This document shows, in pieces, positions 1-6,236 of a stretch of 9,869 nt of DNA. Position 1 is the stretch's first letter. Each line of letters opens with the position of its first letter. The stretch lies in the NCBI GenBank assembly GCA_943328885.2, contig CALQBT020000063.1, positions 1 through 9,869 of the forward strand, written 5' to 3'. Below the pieces are notes generated by a model. It searched no databases, was not told the DNA's origin, and saw only the letters and a program-made list of their open reading frames with translations. The position numbers were made by a program, and so were the translations under genes. This DNA comes from Bordetella parapertussis (GTDB lineage: Bacteria; Pseudomonadota; Gammaproteobacteria; Burkholderiales; Burkholderiaceae_C).

Positions 1-1397
1 CCTGGCCACTCGTAAGCCATCGCCGCGCCGCTGAAAGCCATGTCCCAGTGACGACGCGACACGCCCAGCGTGCCAGCGCCCATCATCACCAGACAGAAGA
101 AGTACATCGACAAGCCGAACAACCAGGGCTGAATCTTCGCCAGGCCGGGGTTGATCATCTCGCGCCGGAACAGCACCGGAATCAGGAAGTAGGTCAGCGC
201 CATGAACGACAGCGTCGTGCCCACCACCACCGTGGCGTGGAAGTGGCCCGGCACATAGATCGTGTTGTGGATGATCATGTTGAGCTGTTCGGTGCCCATC
301 ATCACGCCCGATATGCCGCCGAGAAAGCCAAAGCCGATCAGTGAGATGAACATGCCCGAGAACACCGGATTGCCCCAGGGCGCTTTGCGCAACCACTCGA
401 ACAGACCGTTGTTGTAGCCCTTGTTGCGCTGAGCGACTTCGATCGCGCCCGGAATGGTCAAGCCGTGGATCATCGAGGCGAGCACCGCAAAATACATGAA
501 GTAGCTGGTATTGACGATCTTCCAGGCCGTGCTCACGCCTGGGTCGGCCAGCAAGTGGTGCGCGCTGGCGAGTTGCAGGAACACGATGTAGAGCAAGAAG
601 GCGCCGCGACTGACGCGCTCGGACATCGGCTTGGCACCAAAGGCGATCGCCGCCACCGCGTACCAGATCGAGATGTGTGCCGCAACATTGATCTGCTGCG
701 ACGAGTGCCCGAAGGCCCACCAGATCGTGCGGTAGACCAGCGCATCGACTTCCTTGACGATGCCCACTGACATCAAGAAGGTGGGGATCAGGATGATCGC
801 GCCGGAGGTGATCGTGAAGACCGCGATGATCGCTGCAGTGATCGCGCCAAAGGTCACCAGCGGCACCGAGCCTTGGTAGGTCTGGTCGCGCTTGGCGATC
901 ACCAGCGTGCCAAAAAAGACGAAACAGGCGACCAGCGCACCGACTGCGAACAGGATCAAGCCGAGGTAGAAATGCGGCGCGGCCATCATCGGCACGTAGC
1001 TTGTCATCATCACGCTCGATCCACCCTGCAGCACGGAGATGTTGTTGGTCACTGCCCCGATCAGCATCAGTGCGAATGCCAGCCAAGCGAGCCTGGGCGT
1101 GGCGATGCGGCATCGCAGCAGCGTGGACGAGCAGAAGTAGAGCACCGCGACCTCGAAGAAGATGATCCAGAAGATCAGCATGTCGATGCCGTGTGCGGTG
1201 AGCACCTGGTAGAAGGTGTCGGCAGCGAGCCAGTGCACGGCAGGCCAGCGCGTCAACACGACGCCGACCGCCAGGATCCCGCCGATCAGCAGGAACACCA
1301 CTGCCACCACGGCGTTGGTGATCATCAGTTTTTCGGCCTGGCCCTCGAATTGCAAGCCCGATCGAGGGCAGGTCCGGTAAGTCACGGTGCTGGACAT
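1..1397 (-). CDS. B-family heme-copper oxidase subunit I, probable nitric oxide reductase catalytic subunit (partial, C-terminus beyond left edge)
   Basis: Catalytic membrane subunit of a heme-copper enzyme; 465 residues are visible, with many hydrophobic helices. All six metal-binding histidines are present: His69 (low-spin heme, LTAHGIDML), His231, His280 and His281 (CuB), and His385 and His387 in VPGHFHA (high-spin and low-spin heme). The stretch after the His pair (HHLLADPG, then TAWK, EWLRKAPWGNP and IHNTIYVPGHFH) matches B-family ba3-type enzymes rather than aa3 or cbb3. The residue four after His231, normally the cross-linked tyrosine of oxygen reductases, is Gln235 (GHSSQQ). Loss of that tyrosine is typical of NO-reducing members, so an sNOR/CuA-NOR-type NO reductase is the preferred call; an atypical O2 reductase remains possible. 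The start at 1397 follows a perfect ribosome site. It is the third gene of a minus-strand operon. Family certain; NO reductase role inferred. Confidence 0.93.
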   Translation of the reverse strand, partial: MSSTVTYRTCPRSGLQFEGQAEKLMITNAVVAVVFLLIGGILAVGVVLTRWPAVHWLAADTFYQVLTAHGIDMLIFWIIFFEVAVLYFCSSTLLRCRIATPRLAWLAFALMLIGAVTNNISVLQGGSSVMMTSYVPMMAAPHFYLGLILFAVGALVACFVFFGTLVIAKRDQTYQGSVPLVTFGAITAAIIAVFTITSGAIILIPTFLMSVGIVKEVDALVYRTIWWAFGHSSQQINVAAHISIWYAVAAIAFGAKPMSERVSRGAFLLYIVFLQLASAHHLLADPGVSTAWKIVNTSYFMYFAVLASMIHGLTIPGAIEVAQRNKGYNNGLFEWLRKAPWGNPVFSGMFISLIGFGFLGGISGVMMGTEQLNMIIHNTIYVPGHFHATVVVGTTLSFMALTYFLIPVLFRREMINPGLAKIQPWLFGLSMYFFCLVMMGAGTLGVSRRHWDMAFSGAAMAYEWP

Positions 1398-1402
1398 GGC
1401 GC

Positions 1403-1410
1403 CCTCCTTA
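1403..1410 (-). promoter_or_regulatory. Ribosome binding site overlapping the upstream stop codon
   Basis: On the minus strand this reads TAAGGAGG, a full Shine-Dalgarno match five bases before the subunit I ATG at 1397. Its first three bases are the TAA stop of subunit II, so the two subunits are probably translationally coupled and made in equal amounts. Confidence 0.85.
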
Positions 1411-1947
1411 TTTGACGTAGACGCGGCCGACCATCGTGTGATGGTTGATGCCGCAGTACTCGTTGCACACCACCGAGAATTGCCCCGACTGGTTCGGTGT
1501 GACCTTCACGACATGCTCGAAGCCGGGAACGACCTGGATGTTGATGTTGGTGGGTTGCAGCGAAAAACCGTGGTTGTAGTCCATCGAGGTCAGATGCAGC
1601 CGGTAGGTCTTGTCCTTCTCCAACTCGATGATCGGCCACCAACTCCACAGCCGGGCGACCAGATAGACGTCACTTCCTTCGGGTGGGTGCACCACCGGGA
1701 TCTTGTCGACGGTCTCTGTGCGCACGGTGTACTTGTCGACCATGGCCTGCGCCTTGGCGCTGAACTTTTCGGGTGTGGTGCGGTAGGTCTCTGTCGACAG
1801 GTTTTGCTTGCCGTAGACATGCCAGCCGACCATCATCGCGAACATCGTCAAACACCAGACCAAGGCGATGACGATCCAGGTGCCTTCGACACGGTCCAGC
1901 GGATGTTTCCACCAAAGCCGCTCCGCGGGGGGAAGAATGGCGCTCAT
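1408..1947 (-). CDS. Heme-copper oxidase subunit II with CuA centre
   Basis: Electron-entry subunit of the enzyme above; it passes electrons from a periplasmic donor such as cytochrome c through a binuclear CuA site. The protein has 179 residues. One transmembrane helix at about residues 22-42 anchors a periplasmic cupredoxin domain. The CuA ligands are all present: His126, then Cys161, Glu163, Cys165, His169 and Met172 in CNEYCGINHHTM. The short N-terminus with a single anchor fits B-family subunit II better than the two-helix aa3 type. The ATG at 1947 is chosen because GAGGAG lies just upstream of it; an in-frame ATG at 1977 has no such site and would add ten residues unlike the family. If the NO reductase reading is right, this corresponds to NorS of sNOR or the CuA subunit of CuA-NOR. 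Confidence 0.93.
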   Translation of the reverse strand: MSAILPPAERLWWKHPLDRVEGTWIVIALVWCLTMFAMMVGWHVYGKQNLSTETYRTTPEKFSAKAQAMVDKYTVRTETVDKIPVVHPPEGSDVYLVARLWSWWPIIELEKDKTYRLHLTSMDYNHGFSLQPTNINIQVVPGFEHVVKVTPNQSGQFSVVCNEYCGINHHTMVGRVYVK

Positions 1948-2004
1948 GGTCAGGCTCCTCGAGGCAAGAGGCGGCACGCCGCCGGAATTGACGCGGTCAC
2001 GCGG

Positions 2005-2160
2005 CTACTTGGCCAGCGGCACAGTCAGGATGTCGATCACGCCCCAGAGGGTGTAGACCAGCATCGGGACCAGCACGCCGATGAACAACAGCAAGAAGGG
2101 GTTGTCGAGCAATTGCTGCATCAGCGGTACAGCTTCATGCTCGTGGTTGATGTCACTCAT
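2005..2160 (-). CDS. Small one-helix membrane protein, subunit IIa-like, first gene of the oxidase operon
   Basis: A 51-residue protein with one strongly hydrophobic segment (about residues 21-42, from NPFLLLFIGVLVP on) and an acidic, His-containing N-terminus (MSDINHEHEA). Size, single helix and position just before a CuA subunit resemble subunit IIa of ba3-type oxidases, which packs against subunit I. That role is inferred from position, because such short proteins have little diagnostic sequence. The ATG at 2160 has GGAG shortly before it on the minus strand; an ATG at 2196 would add twelve hydrophilic residues and lacks that support. A 57-base gap separates it from subunit II, compatible with one transcript. 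Confidence 0.75.
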   Translation of the reverse strand: MSDINHEHEAVPLMQQLLDNPFLLLFIGVLVPMLVYTLWGVIDILTVPLAK

Positions 2161-2221
2161 GGCGACTCCTGGTTCGGGTAGATGCGACCGTGCCATGCGG
2201 GTGGACCGCAGAGCTGATGTG

Positions 2222-2263
2222 ATTCTGTGAAATGTCTGCGCCGCAACCCTTGAACCAGTTCAA
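2222..2263 (-). promoter_or_regulatory. FNR/DNR-type operator and class II-like promoter for the oxidase operon
   Basis: TTGAACCAGTTCAA at 2250-2263 is an inverted repeat with the FNR/DNR layout (consensus TTGAT-N4-ATCAA). Flanking CC and GG extend each arm to seven perfect bases. On the minus strand a -10-like CAGAAT occupies 2227-2222, its centre 32 bases from the centre of the repeat. That places the repeat at -41.5 of a predicted start near 2215, the classic activating position for FNR-family proteins. The first operon gene begins at 2160. The site could also act on the divergent gene at 2367, but no -10 hexamer of similar quality lies at the matching distance on that side. Confidence 0.65.
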
Positions 2264-2366
2264 GGAATTAAACGGTTATGAAAATTTTTGAATGACTGCA
2301 TCGACGCAAGGGATACGATGCGAGACATCTGGCCGATTTTTCTCTTGACGAATCGGCGAGAACGCA

Positions 2367-3290
2367 GTGAACCCGAACCTCCACCAACTCAGTCTGCTGC
2401 GTCGCCTCGCGTTGCTGTGTGCGGTGCTGGTGCTGGTCGTCGTCAGCCTGAGCGCCTACATGCGGCAGACGAAAGCGGGATTGGGCTGCACCGACTGGCC
2501 GAATTGCTATGGCCAGAGCCTGCTCCAACTGCAGCATGGCGTTGCGGCCAGTGTCGACGAGCAGTTCAGCACTGCGACAGCCAGGCTCGTTCACCGCATC
2601 GCAGCCGTGGCGGTGTTGCTGCTGGTGATCGTGATGGTGTGCGTCTGCTTCGGCGTGCAGCCGGTACTTCGTGCCGAGGGGGCGATGGCGCTCGCGCTGC
2701 TCGGGCTTGCGCTGTTCCTCGCTGTGCTCGGGCGTTGGAGCAGTGGCACGCGCGTGCCTGTGGTCGCGATGGGCAACTTGCTGGGAGGCTTCGCGATGCT
2801 GGCGCTGTCTGCGCGGTTGACCTTGTCCGGACGACCACCGAATTTGGCGCGAGGGCGTTGCTGGGTGATCCTGGCCGCAACACCCATGATCATTCAGGTC
2901 GCGCTCGGTGGCTTGGTCAGCGCGTCGTTCTCGGGGCTGAGCTGCACCGCAGGCTGGGCCGATTGTCTGCAGGCTGCAGGCAGCGCCGACTGGGCCAGCC
3001 TCAACCCCTGGCGTGAGCCTGTCCTCGCCGCAGCGCCGCAGCTGAATCCGTCGGGGGCGCTGGCGCAGGTGCTGCATTGCGGCATGGCATTCGCTCTGCT
3101 GGTGCCTGTGGTGGCTTTGATAGCGATTGGTCGGTGTCGGCTGAAAATCGCTGTGGCCTTTCTCTTCGCGCTGGCGTTGCAGATGGCGATCGGCCTGGCG
3201 TTGTCCCAGGGTTCGCTGACCATTGCGTTGGCTCTGCTGCACAACGCGCTTTCCGCCGCATTGCTCGTTTTACTCGTTTTGTCGTTCTGA
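2367..3290 (+). CDS. ctaA: Divergent COX15/CtaA-family heme A synthase homologue
   Basis: Integral membrane protein of 307 residues (GTG start) with about eight helices, as in CtaA/Cox15, which oxidises heme O to heme A for heme-copper enzymes. The family signature is clear near the N-terminus (KAGLGCTDWPNCYG, residues 36-49). Candidate heme-ligand histidines are His76 (ARLVHRI), His237 (VLHCGM) and His292 (LLHNALSA). The second helix-pair histidine appears replaced by Asn137 (AMGNLLGGF), and the Glu normally three residues before the first His is Arg73. A Cys pair, Cys193 and Cys200, sits in the second periplasmic loop. It is divergent from the oxidase operon and probably serves it or another oxidase. 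Family assignment is strong; true heme A synthase activity is less sure because of the changed residues. Confidence 0.85.
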   Translation: MNPNLHQLSLLRRLALLCAVLVLVVVSLSAYMRQTKAGLGCTDWPNCYGQSLLQLQHGVAASVDEQFSTATARLVHRIAAVAVLLLVIVMVCVCFGVQPVLRAEGAMALALLGLALFLAVLGRWSSGTRVPVVAMGNLLGGFAMLALSARLTLSGRPPNLARGRCWVILAATPMIIQVALGGLVSASFSGLSCTAGWADCLQAAGSADWASLNPWREPVLAAAPQLNPSGALAQVLHCGMAFALLVPVVALIAIGRCRLKIAVAFLFALALQMAIGLALSQGSLTIALALLHNALSAALLVLLVLSF

Positions 3291-3300
3291 CATCCGTCAA

Positions 3301-3342
3301 TTGACCTGTATCAAGTGGGGCGGGCGAGCCTGCTCGGACAAT
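3301..3342 (+). promoter_or_regulatory. FNR/DNR-type operator and class II-like promoter before the regulator gene
   Basis: TTGACCTGTATCAA at 3301-3314 differs from the FNR/DNR consensus TTGAT-N4-ATCAA in one half-site base. A -10-like GACAAT lies at 3337-3342, its centre 32 bases from the operator centre. This predicts a start near 3349 with the operator at -41.5. The regulator gene begins at 3374, so self-activation or control by a global FNR protein is likely. The left half-site is also part of the palindrome GTCAATTGAC at 3296-3305, which could let a second dimer compete. Confidence 0.7.
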
Positions 3343-3373
3343 CAAATCTCCGCGACACCTTCAGGAGGCTCCG

Positions 3374-4075
3374 GTGGACGTCAGAGCCTTCGATGTGCCG
3401 CGTTACCTGTCGGTCTTGCCTTTGTTCGGCGACATGACATCGGTCGAGCTCGAGCGTCTGTCCGACGGCAGCCAGATACGCCGTTTAGCCCGGGGCGACA
3501 TGGTGTTTCGCGTGGGCCAGCCTTGCGAGGAGTTCCATGTCACGGTGGTCGGACAGGTCAAGCTGTTCGCGATTTCCGCGGCCGGACAGGAAAAAGTGAT
3601 CGAACTGATCGGGCCGGGTCAGAGCTTTGCTGAGGCGATCATGTTCATCGGCATGGCCTACATCATCAATGCACAGGCGTTGACAGATACGCTTCTTTTA
3701 ACAGTTAGCAAAAAATCGGTTCTGGACGAAATAAGCCATGACCCGCGTTTTGCGCTGCGCATGTTGGCCGGCATATCGCGCCGACTCCATGGCTTGGTGC
3801 GTGATGTCCAGGGCTATGCGCTTTCCAGCGGTCAGCAGCGCGTCATTGGCTACTTGCTGCGAGGCCTGGATGGCGAAGCTGGCGCCGAAGCGGGCGAGGT
3901 GATGGTTTCGCTGCCGGTCAGCAAGTCGACGGTTGCTTCTCGGCTGTCACTGACGCCAGAGTATTTCTCGCGCGTGCTGCATGAGCTCGAATCGGCCGGT
4001 TTGATCGAAATCGAAAAGCGCGACATCCGCATCCTCGATGCGAATCGCTTGGCGATGTATCAACCCGGGCTGTGA
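3374..4075 (+). CDS. dnr: CRP/FNR-family regulator, DNR (nitric oxide-responsive) type
   Basis: Transcription factor of 233 residues with an N-terminal cyclic-nucleotide-like sensor barrel (about 15-115), a long dimer helix (about 120-160) and a C-terminal winged helix (about 165-225). The helix-turn-helix is at about 184-208, with TPEYFSRVLHEL as recognition helix. The pattern GQEKVIEL, then FAEAIMFI, then SRRLHGLVRDV closely follows the DNR regulators that activate nitrite and NO reductase genes in denitrifiers. There is no N-terminal cysteine cluster and only Cys51, so it cannot bind an FNR-type [4Fe-4S] centre; DNR proteins are thought to sense NO through heme. The GTG at 3374 follows AGGAGG (3363-3368) by five bases. 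Its neighbours and the operators at 2250 and 3301 suggest it controls the oxidase-like operon and itself. Confidence 0.9.
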   Translation: MDVRAFDVPRYLSVLPLFGDMTSVELERLSDGSQIRRLARGDMVFRVGQPCEEFHVTVVGQVKLFAISAAGQEKVIELIGPGQSFAEAIMFIGMAYIINAQALTDTLLLTVSKKSVLDEISHDPRFALRMLAGISRRLHGLVRDVQGYALSSGQQRVIGYLLRGLDGEAGAEAGEVMVSLPVSKSTVASRLSLTPEYFSRVLHELESAGLIEIEKRDIRILDANRLAMYQPGL

Positions 4076-4188
4076 TGGATTGACAGGGCTCTGCGAAGTT
4101 CAAATTCCAGGGCTCGCCTGCGGCGTGGGTCCGGCACCCGGCATTGGATGGGTGGCCACAACTTGCTGCGGCGCGAGGCCCTGAGCAC

Positions 4189-4593
4189 ATGGACTACGCC
4201 AGCCTGAAACTGATCCACCAGACGGCTGTGCTTATGTCGATCAGTGGGTTTCTGGCTAGAGGGCTGGGCTCATTGCTGGGTGCCGAATGGGTGCGAAGCC
4301 GTGCCGCGCGGACATGGACGCACGTGATTGATTCGGTCTTGCTGGCCTCGGCCTTGAGCCTGGCCTGGACCTTGCGCCTGAATCCTGTCGCAGCACCTTG
4401 GTTGCTGGCCAAGATTGTCGGACTGCTGTTCTACATTGGGCTGGGCATGCTGGCGCTACGATCCGGCCTGCCTCGACGTGTTCGGGCGCTTGCAATGGCT
4501 GGCGCATGGGTCTGCATGGCGCAGATTGTTGCGACGGCTATCAGCAAAAATCCTTGTGGCTTGCTGGTTTGGGTGCGAGCCTTGTTTGTTTGA
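4189..4593 (+). CDS. SirB2-family membrane protein
   Basis: A 134-residue protein with four predicted helices, matching the SirB family: MDYASLKLIHQTAV at the start with His10, a central THVIDS with His45, PWLLAKIVGLLFYIGLG with Lys75, and KNPC near the end. The family is named after a Salmonella locus but its biochemical role is unknown; the conserved His and Lys in the helices hint at cofactor or quinone contact, which is speculation. The ATG at 4189 is preferred because MDY is the usual family start and GAGG (4175-4178) lies upstream; an ATG at 4144 would add 15 unrelated residues. It follows the DNR gene by 113 bases and may share its transcript. A role in the NO module is inferred only from position. 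Confidence 0.82.
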   Translation: MDYASLKLIHQTAVLMSISGFLARGLGSLLGAEWVRSRAARTWTHVIDSVLLASALSLAWTLRLNPVAAPWLLAKIVGLLFYIGLGMLALRSGLPRRVRALAMAGAWVCMAQIVATAISKNPCGLLVWVRALFV

Positions 4594-4638
4594 AATCGAC
4601 CGCCTGCACAGATTTTCAATACGCCGCCGGCAGGGTGC

Positions 4639-5046
4639 TCAACTGACCACGCCGATGTTCCAAGGTACGAACTCATGGTCGCCGAGCCCGAGCAACTCGC
4701 TCTTGCTGCGTTCGCCCGACGCGATGCGCAGCATCTGCGCGAAGATGCGTTCACCCATCTGCGCCATCGTCGCCGTGCCGTCGAGGATTTCGCCGCAGTT
4801 CAGGTCCATGTCTTCGGTCAGCCTGTTGTACATCGTCGTGTTGGTCGCCAGTTTGATCGAAGGGACGGGCTTGGCACCGAACATCGAGCCGCGCCCCGTC
4901 GTGAACAAAATCATGTTGGCGCCGCCGGCGATCTGCCCGGTGGCCGAGCAGGGGTCGAATCCCGGCGTGTCCATGAAGACAAAGCCGGGTATGCGCACCG
5001 GCTCGGCGTAACGGTAGACCGCCATCAGCCCGGTCGTGCCACCACC
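4639..5046 (-). pseudogene. C-terminal remnant of an altronate/galactarate dehydratase (UxaA/GarD family)
   Basis: About 135 codons match the C-terminal part of UxaA/GarD enzymes, which remove water from aldonic or aldaric acids: GGGTTGLMAVYRYAEPV, GFVFMDTPGFDP, ATGQIAGGAN, FTTGRGSMFG, KLATNT, EDMDLNCGEILDG and HEFVPWNIG. Intact family members have roughly 500 residues, so about three quarters including the N-terminal domain is missing. Similarity stops abruptly near 5046. The C-terminal end and stop (TGA at 4641-4639) look normal. An ATG at 5025 would give a 128-residue product, but a functional enzyme is very unlikely. It converges with the SirB2 gene across a 45-base gap. The remnant suggests a sugar-acid catabolic locus was once fuller here. 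Confidence 0.85.
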
Positions 5047-5100
5047 TTGTCGGCTGGATGCAACCGGATCACGGGCCCGCTGATGCGCTTGGCCGACAAG
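5046..5100. repeat. 9-bp inverted repeat at the uxaA break point
   Basis: CTTGTCGGC at 5046-5054 and its exact complement GCCGACAAG at 5092-5100 are separated by 37 bases. The left arm begins where similarity to UxaA/GarD ends. It may mark a deletion or rearrangement junction or a decayed element end; chance is also possible for arms this short. Confidence 0.4.
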
Positions 5101-5357
5101 TCGATCATGGGCGGGCTCAAGGTCTCGGATGTCGATTCATTCAGCATGGCTCTGGATTCCTTGGGTCAGCCGCAAGGTGTGCGGCTTGTGGATGACACGG
5201 CCCAGTGGCCTGGGCTTGACAGCGCCGCCGGCTCTTGGGTGGGCCGCGCGCTGCGGGTTTAGCGGAAAGCATTGTCGGCGCCTGTGGACATTGAAGAAAG
5301 CAGCGAGTGCTACATTCAAAGCACAACAAAACCTGGGTTCCGATCGATCGCCTCACC
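5047..5357. other. Gene-poor stretch with a possible gene-end remnant on the plus strand
   Basis: No intact gene is recognised here. On the plus strand a frame stays open to a TAG at 5260-5262 and, from about 5070, encodes a protein-like sequence (GPLMRLADKSIMGG, then SLGQPQGVRLVDDT, then AAGSWVGRALRV). It has no recognisable start and I do not recognise its family; its upstream part would run antisense through the uxaA remnant. It could be the 3' end of a gene whose front was lost in the same rearrangement. The last 95 bases (5263-5357) are more AT-rich and probably hold the LysR promoter; a weak extended -10 (TGCTACATT, 5308-5316) is visible with no convincing -35. Confidence 0.3.
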
Positions 5358-6236
5358 ATGGATGTCCGATTTCTCCACAGCTTTGTGATCGTGGTCGATT
5401 GTGGCTCGCTGGCCGAGGCCGCGCGTCGGCTCGAACTCACGCCGGCGGCGGTGGCCACCCGCATCAAGACGCTCGAGGATGGATTCGGCACGCCGCTCGT
5501 ACGCCGGTCTGGCCGAACCGTCAAGGCCACCGAGGCTGGGCTGAAGATCCTGGAGCATGCGCGCCGCGTGCTGCGCGACGTGCGTGACCTGCACGCGATT
5601 GCCAACGACGATGTGCCGCTCGGTGAACTTCGGCTCGGCGCCTCGGCCTCGGCACTGACTGGCTTGCTGCCGCCGGTGCTGACCAGGCTCTACCAGTGCC
5701 ACCCGAAACTCGCGCTCTATATAGAACCTGGCACCTCAGCGCATCTGTACCACAGCGTCACCACCGGCGCGCTGGATGCCGCAGTGATCGTCGAGCCCCA
5801 TTTCAGTTTGCCCAAGACCTGCGAGTGGCGCGTCCTGGTCGAGGAGCCTTTGTGCGTGCTCGCGCCGCTGTCGATGGCTGGACGCGATGCACTCGAACTG
5901 CTTGCTACCGAGCCCTTCATCCGATACGACCGCGCGATGTGGGGCGGTCGGCTGGCCGATCGCTACTTGCGCGAGCGTCAGATTCGGCCGCGCGAGCGGA
6001 TCGAGATCGACGCGCTCAGCGCGATCGCGGTGCTGGTGCACCAGGGCTTGGGCGTCTCGCTGCTGCCCGACTGGACTCCGCCCTGGCCCGAGGGCTTGCA
6101 GATCGTTCGACTGGCGCTACCTGCGCCGGCGCCGGTGCGCCGCATGGGCCTGGTCTGGGCAGCGCAGGGCCCGCGTGCCGCGGTGGCGCGCGCCCTGCTG
6201 CAGCAAGCACAGAGCGTCTGGGGCGTGATTGACTGA
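5358..6236 (+). CDS. LysR-family transcriptional regulator
   Basis: A 292-residue LysR regulator. The N-terminal winged helix-turn-helix has the typical pattern: FLHSFVIVVDCGSLAEAARRL, then LTPAAVATRIKTLED with recognition helix at about 30-41, and TPLVRRSGRTVKATEAG at 45-61. A linker helix follows, then a periplasmic-binding-like effector domain from about residue 85 (LGELRLGASASA), where members sense a small metabolite. The ATG at 5358 gives the standard LysR N-terminus (MDVRFLHSF); the longer frame from 5307 adds 17 unlike residues. Unusually for LysR, the likely target genes downstream run in the same direction after a 278-base gap rather than divergently. It probably controls the sugar-acid operon from 6515, but no clear T-N11-A box was identified. 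The ligand cannot be told. Confidence 0.93.
   Translation: MDVRFLHSFVIVVDCGSLAEAARRLELTPAAVATRIKTLEDGFGTPLVRRSGRTVKATEAGLKILEHARRVLRDVRDLHAIANDDVPLGELRLGASASALTGLLPPVLTRLYQCHPKLALYIEPGTSAHLYHSVTTGALDAAVIVEPHFSLPKTCEWRVLVEEPLCVLAPLSMAGRDALELLATEPFIRYDRAMWGGRLADRYLRERQIRPRERIEIDALSAIAVLVHQGLGVSLLPDWTPPWPEGLQIVRLALPAPAPVRRMGLVWAAQGPRAAVARALLQQAQSVWGVID

Noticed and set aside
1..1397. Reading subunit I as an ordinary aa3 or cbb3 cytochrome oxidase
   Set aside because: Motifs around the His pair and VPGHFH match the B family, and both the aa3 GHPEVY tyrosine and the cbb3 relocated tyrosine are missing.
48..1415. Long plus-strand frames (48-344, 465-770, 873-1415) and those through 1387-2181
   Set aside because: They are antisense to clearly coding heme-copper subunits; they are rich in His, Gln and Arg, a typical shadow of GC-rich genes, and match no family.
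4594..4638. Bidirectional terminator between the convergent SirB2 gene and uxaA remnant
   Set aside because: No inverted repeat with T-runs is visible in the 45-base gap.
5046..5100. Complete insertion sequence or transposon
   Set aside because: Only 55 bases between repeat ends, no transposase and no target duplication seen.
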